From positions 24,282,284-24,346,283 of the forward strand of contig NC_089830.1 of NCBI RefSeq assembly GCF_035046505.1: a DNA stretch of 64,000 nt, written 5' to 3'. This DNA comes from Tiliqua scincoides. Lineage: Eukaryota > Chordata > Lepidosauria > Squamata > Scincidae. The position numbers and the translations under genes are program-made. This document shows, one piece after another, positions 60,650-64,000 of the stretch. Positions within the stretch are counted from its first letter, which is position 1. The number at the start of each line of letters is the position of its first letter. The notes under the pieces are model-generated. The model searched no databases. It saw only the letters and a program-made list of their open reading frames with translations, and was not told the DNA's origin.

Positions 60650-63600
60650 CAGTCAGTCAGTCAGTCAGTAAGTCAAAGTTTAATTGTGGTAACCATAGGT
60701 TATTACAATAAAAGTTCAGCAATACAGCAATTACAATATGACCATAGGCTAAAAAGGGGGAACAATTATAAACATCATACAAGTAAAATCAACTAATAAA
60801 AGAAGAATAAAAACATGGAATAAACCACAATATCAAAAACCATTCATAAGGGCTTACAGCTTAACTCGAAATTGACCAGAATAGAACCAAATCTAACTTC
60901 ATAGAAATAAAATAGAAATAAAACCCTGGCAGAATCAGCTCTATAGAATAAATTAATTTCCCATAAACACAATTGCTATACTGCACAAGATTTTACATAA
61001 TTTGAATGGATTTTCAATGCTGCAAGAGCAAAACTAGCCACTTTCAGAGCGATCCCCATGTCAGCACCTACTAAAAGGCAACAAACCTGAGCTACAGGAG
61101 GTCTATCCTGTAGCAAGGGTGTTAAAGGTGACAAAAATTTAGATCTTGGTGCTTCATAAAGAGGACAAGTTAATAAATAGTGAGAGATGTCCTCAACTAC
61201 ATCTGCTCCACATATACAAAGTCTTAGATCATATGGGATGTTCTCATATCTCCCTACTAAGACAGCAGATTGCATACATTGAAATCGCAATGCAGTAAAG
61301 GCCTTACGTAAAGGGAGCAAAGTTAAATTAGTAAAATAATTTTCTGCACCAAAGCTTGATTTATATAAGAAAGGAGAAGGAGAAAAGGGTAAGTTAAGAA
61401 TATTGCATAAGTCCTTTCTCTTAAAAAAAAGCTGAATTTTATTTTTAATTAAAATCTTGATCTTATTAGAAGAAAAGGTAGGCAAAAGATTCATATCTAT
61501 TTCATAAAATTCTAAAATGGGTTTTATCAAAGATAACCATGATTTACAAGATGGAGTTGTGAGTTGTTCTTTGAAACAAATTTTAGGTAAAGAAGAATCA
61601 GCCATAGAGACAAGCTTATAACAATATAAAGCCAGAGCAGTATGGCAAGAGGCCTCAATCTGAATTAGGCCTGTCTCAGATCTAAGAAGGGAAGAAGGCA
61701 TCGAACAAGGGACTCCAAGAAGAGAGTGAATAAAGGAGTTTTGAAGTGTCTCTAAACTGGACAAATTTGCATAACCCCATATTTCAGCACCATAAGTTAA
61801 TTGGGGTATTATTTTCCTAGCAAATACCTCCATCACTGGGATCACCAAATTACCCCCTTTCGATCTAACAAAGTGCATAAGTAGTTGTGATGAATGCATA
61901 GCTTTCAGTTTAGAGCCATTCAAATGCGAAGTCCATGACTGTTGAGCATTGAAAGAAACCCCAAGATACTTAAAAACTCTAGATTGCTCAATTTGAGTAT
62001 GATCAAGCCTCCAAATATGCTTCTTTTTGGTTGAACCAAAGAGAACTACTTTGGTTTTACTATAATTTATAGTTAACTTTTCATGTGCGCAGAACATTTA
62101 GAGAGTATTCTGCGCATGCCAATAGAAGTAATAGAAAATAAGGCAATATCATCAGCATAAAAGAGGATAGATAATTTGGAGTCCCCTATAGATGGTGGAA
62201 AGAAAGTGGGATCTTGAAATTCACCAATGATGTTATTAATATAAAAATTAAATAAAAAGGGTGCTAATAAACCACTTAATAAACTGTAAACCGCTTTGTG
62301 AACTTTTAGTTGAAAAGCGGTATATAAATACTGTTAATATTAATAATGTTAATAATAAACAGCCTTGTCTAACTCCCTTCACTGTCAAGATCTTCTCTGA
62401 AAGATGACCATTAGCTCCAAATCTGACTCTCATAGTAGAGTTAAAGTGCATTTTCTGAATTAGGGATAAAAGCCTCCTATCAATATTAGTGCCATATAAT
62501 TTCTTCCATAACAAAGTCCTATCTATGGAGTCAAATGCCGAACTGAGGTCAACAAAAACAACATATAGTCTTTTACTCCCTATCTGTGTGTATTTATGAA
62601 TCAGATGCTGGAGGATGAAACAATGATCAATTGTGGATTTTCCCTTTCTAAAGCCCGCCTACTCCTCAGCAATAATCTCATTTTCAGATGCCCAACTCTC
62701 CAATTTGGAGAGCAAGTATTTAGTATATAATTTTGAAGCCACACTGAGTAAACTAATTGGCCTGTAGTTTTTAGGGTCCGCTCTAGATCCCTTCTTATAA
62801 ATGGGGACAACAATACTGTCACCCCAGCCCAGGGGTAATTCACCAGTACGATTTATAAAGGTGAATAATTTAGAGAAGATTACACTCCACCAGTCGACAT
62901 TTTGTTTGAATAACTCTCCTGGGAGCATATCTAAACCCGGGGCTTTGTTATTAGGCAGTGATAAAATAAGTTCTTTTCTTTCCTCCGGATTAATAGGGTC
63001 CCAACACAGGATATAATAGGGAGGAAAAAGAACCTGATCGCTATAAGGGGTAACAATATTCCCAGTTGGGCTATTACCAAAAATGGAAGAAAAGTGATCA
63101 TGCCACTGAATTGCAGTTATCTGATTGTCCAAAGAAACATAATGTGGGTTCATTCCTTTAGAGACCAAAAACCAGAATTTGGCAGAATCTCTGTCCAGGG
63201 CTGCCAAGCCCAAATCTTGCCACAATTTCTTTATATAGGCTTCCTTTTTTTTTTCTTCAGTAAATTTTTGTATGCTCTCCTATGCAAAACATACTGATGA
63301 TGATTATCGGGTGAATGCACATTTCTCAACTTTCTGAGAGCTTTAGCTAAACATCGTTTCTGATAAGCACACTGTTGATCAAACCAGCCCCTATGAAAAC
63401 AGGGAGCTTGTAGCAGAGGTTTGGAGGTGACTAATATAGGTCTGATTTCATCAACTATCTTTTGATAGGTGTCCAAGGGGTTATCAGAAACAGACATATA
63501 ATCTCTCAGTGCCATTAATTTTTCGGACTCTAAAAGTGAACTAAGTTGTTCCTGAATAGACCCGGACCAGTGAATCCTTCTCTCCCCCTGTACACATAAA

Positions 63601-63735
63601 TTTCCATTAAATTCTGGAAAATCAGTTAATTTTGAGGTTATACCTATTGATGGGAAGAGAGTCAACTGAATTGGCATATGGTCACTGTCCGGTCTACAAA
63701 GAACCCTAAAGGAGTGCAGGAAAGAAAAGATGGAA
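60650..63735 (-). mobile_element. APE-type LINE, from the end of the endonuclease to the 3' tail
   Basis: Minus-strand order: end of an APE endonuclease (DSDHMPIQLTL, about 63690-63650), a linker, RT fingers ([42 protein letters not shown] at 63000-62740), RT palm (KGVRQGCLL near 62370), KLTINYSKTKVVLFGS (about 62070) and a post-RT domain of about 330 codons. It ends with a knuckle CICGADVVEDISHYLLTC (about 61215-61160). The 3' end is a (gact)n run at 60649-60670. Several frame breaks divide it. A foreign tail is inserted at 62272-62356. Same family as 37981-40018; the endonuclease excludes the R2/R4 type, and a Vingi/I-like clade is likely. Confidence 0.85.
62272..62356 (+). mobile_element. 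SINE/L2-type tail inserted in the LINE
   Basis: gtaaaccgctttgtgaactt followed by aaaagcggtatataaatact and an AT-rich end is a widespread reptile LINE/SINE tail. It interrupts the RT between the palm boxes. Confidence 0.6.
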
Positions 63736-64000
63736 AGAGAATTCCAGTGGCACGTGAATTAGCGTGCCGCCAGCATTTGCCCTGCCCCCTCACGAGGCAC
63801 AGGAAAGGCCAGCCTTGCAGCCGATTGGCTGGAGGCTAACTGGTTTGGGGCCACGTGCAGGCTGCTCGGAGAAGCCAGCGCAGTCGGGACCAGGCAGCGG
63901 TCAAGGGAGGGCCTCTGCGTGCTGTTCCCCAACGGAAGGCCACGTGAGGTGGCCTCCGAGCTCAACCGACTCTGCTGTGGGAGCATTGCCTGCCCACCTG
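63736..64000. other. GC-rich end of the window, no gene assigned
   Basis: CpG-rich with gattggct (inverted CCAAT-type box, near 63823) and two ccacgtg-type E-boxes (63851 and 63941). This could be a CpG-island promoter or part of a repeat. The short open frame on the minus strand has no known domain. Confidence 0.35.

Overview
This looks like vertebrate nuclear DNA, most likely from a squamate reptile. The reasons are spliced multi-exon genes with GT-AG introns, and a TE load mixing CR1, L2, L1-like and other APE-type LINEs, hAT, mariner and TIR-bearing MITEs, and solo LTRs. The L2 and CR1 sequences have the form usual in squamates. The species cannot be fixed from the sequence. There are four protein-coding loci; nearly everything else is repeat. 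No tRNA, rRNA or CRISPR array was seen.

Layout. 1-2.35 kb: 3' half of a LINE on the minus strand, internally duplicated around a minisatellite. 3.97-5.58 kb: a two-exon CXC-type chemokine receptor (+) whose C-terminal tail is cut off by a TGA, with 43 further in-frame codons behind it. 7.0-7.9 kb: LINE and MITE scraps. 8.29-18.25 kb: gene A (+), a complete 11-exon short-chain dehydrogenase of the HSD17B3/HSD17B12 (SDR12C) family. 18.25-25.58 kb: inverted 3' flanks of genes A and B around a spacer holding a large solo LTR and a CR1 copy. 43.20-25.58 kb: gene B (-), a second 11-exon copy, every exon open, with a diverged exon 1 and a solo LTR exactly at the exon 4 acceptor. 44.2 kb: an orphan exon 1 that has lost its ATG. 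44.5-49.4 kb: duplicated upstream flank carrying nested CR1, L1-like and Tigger-like insertions. 59.76-50.39 kb: gene C (-), exons 2-11, all open; its exon 1 is not in the window. 60.65-63.74 kb: an APE-type LINE (-) inside the presumed first intron of gene C.

How it fits together. One HSD17B3-like gene was copied at least three times, once in inverted orientation. All three copies keep the cofactor loop, the Asn-Asn-Val-Gly motif, the catalytic Ser/Tyr/Lys set and all splice sites seen, while their introns differ by many insertions and deletions. The insertions give a history: two solo LTRs in intron 4 are shared by A and C, and B has clean empty sites; an intron 5 CR1 is shared by A and B, and C has a deletion there. 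Products should be ER-membrane NADPH-dependent 17-ketosteroid or 3-ketoacyl-CoA reductases; substrate is not decidable from sequence. A and B are convergent with inverted 3' flanks, so antisense pairing of transcripts is possible. The receptor belongs to leukocyte chemotaxis and has no evident functional link to the dehydrogenases.
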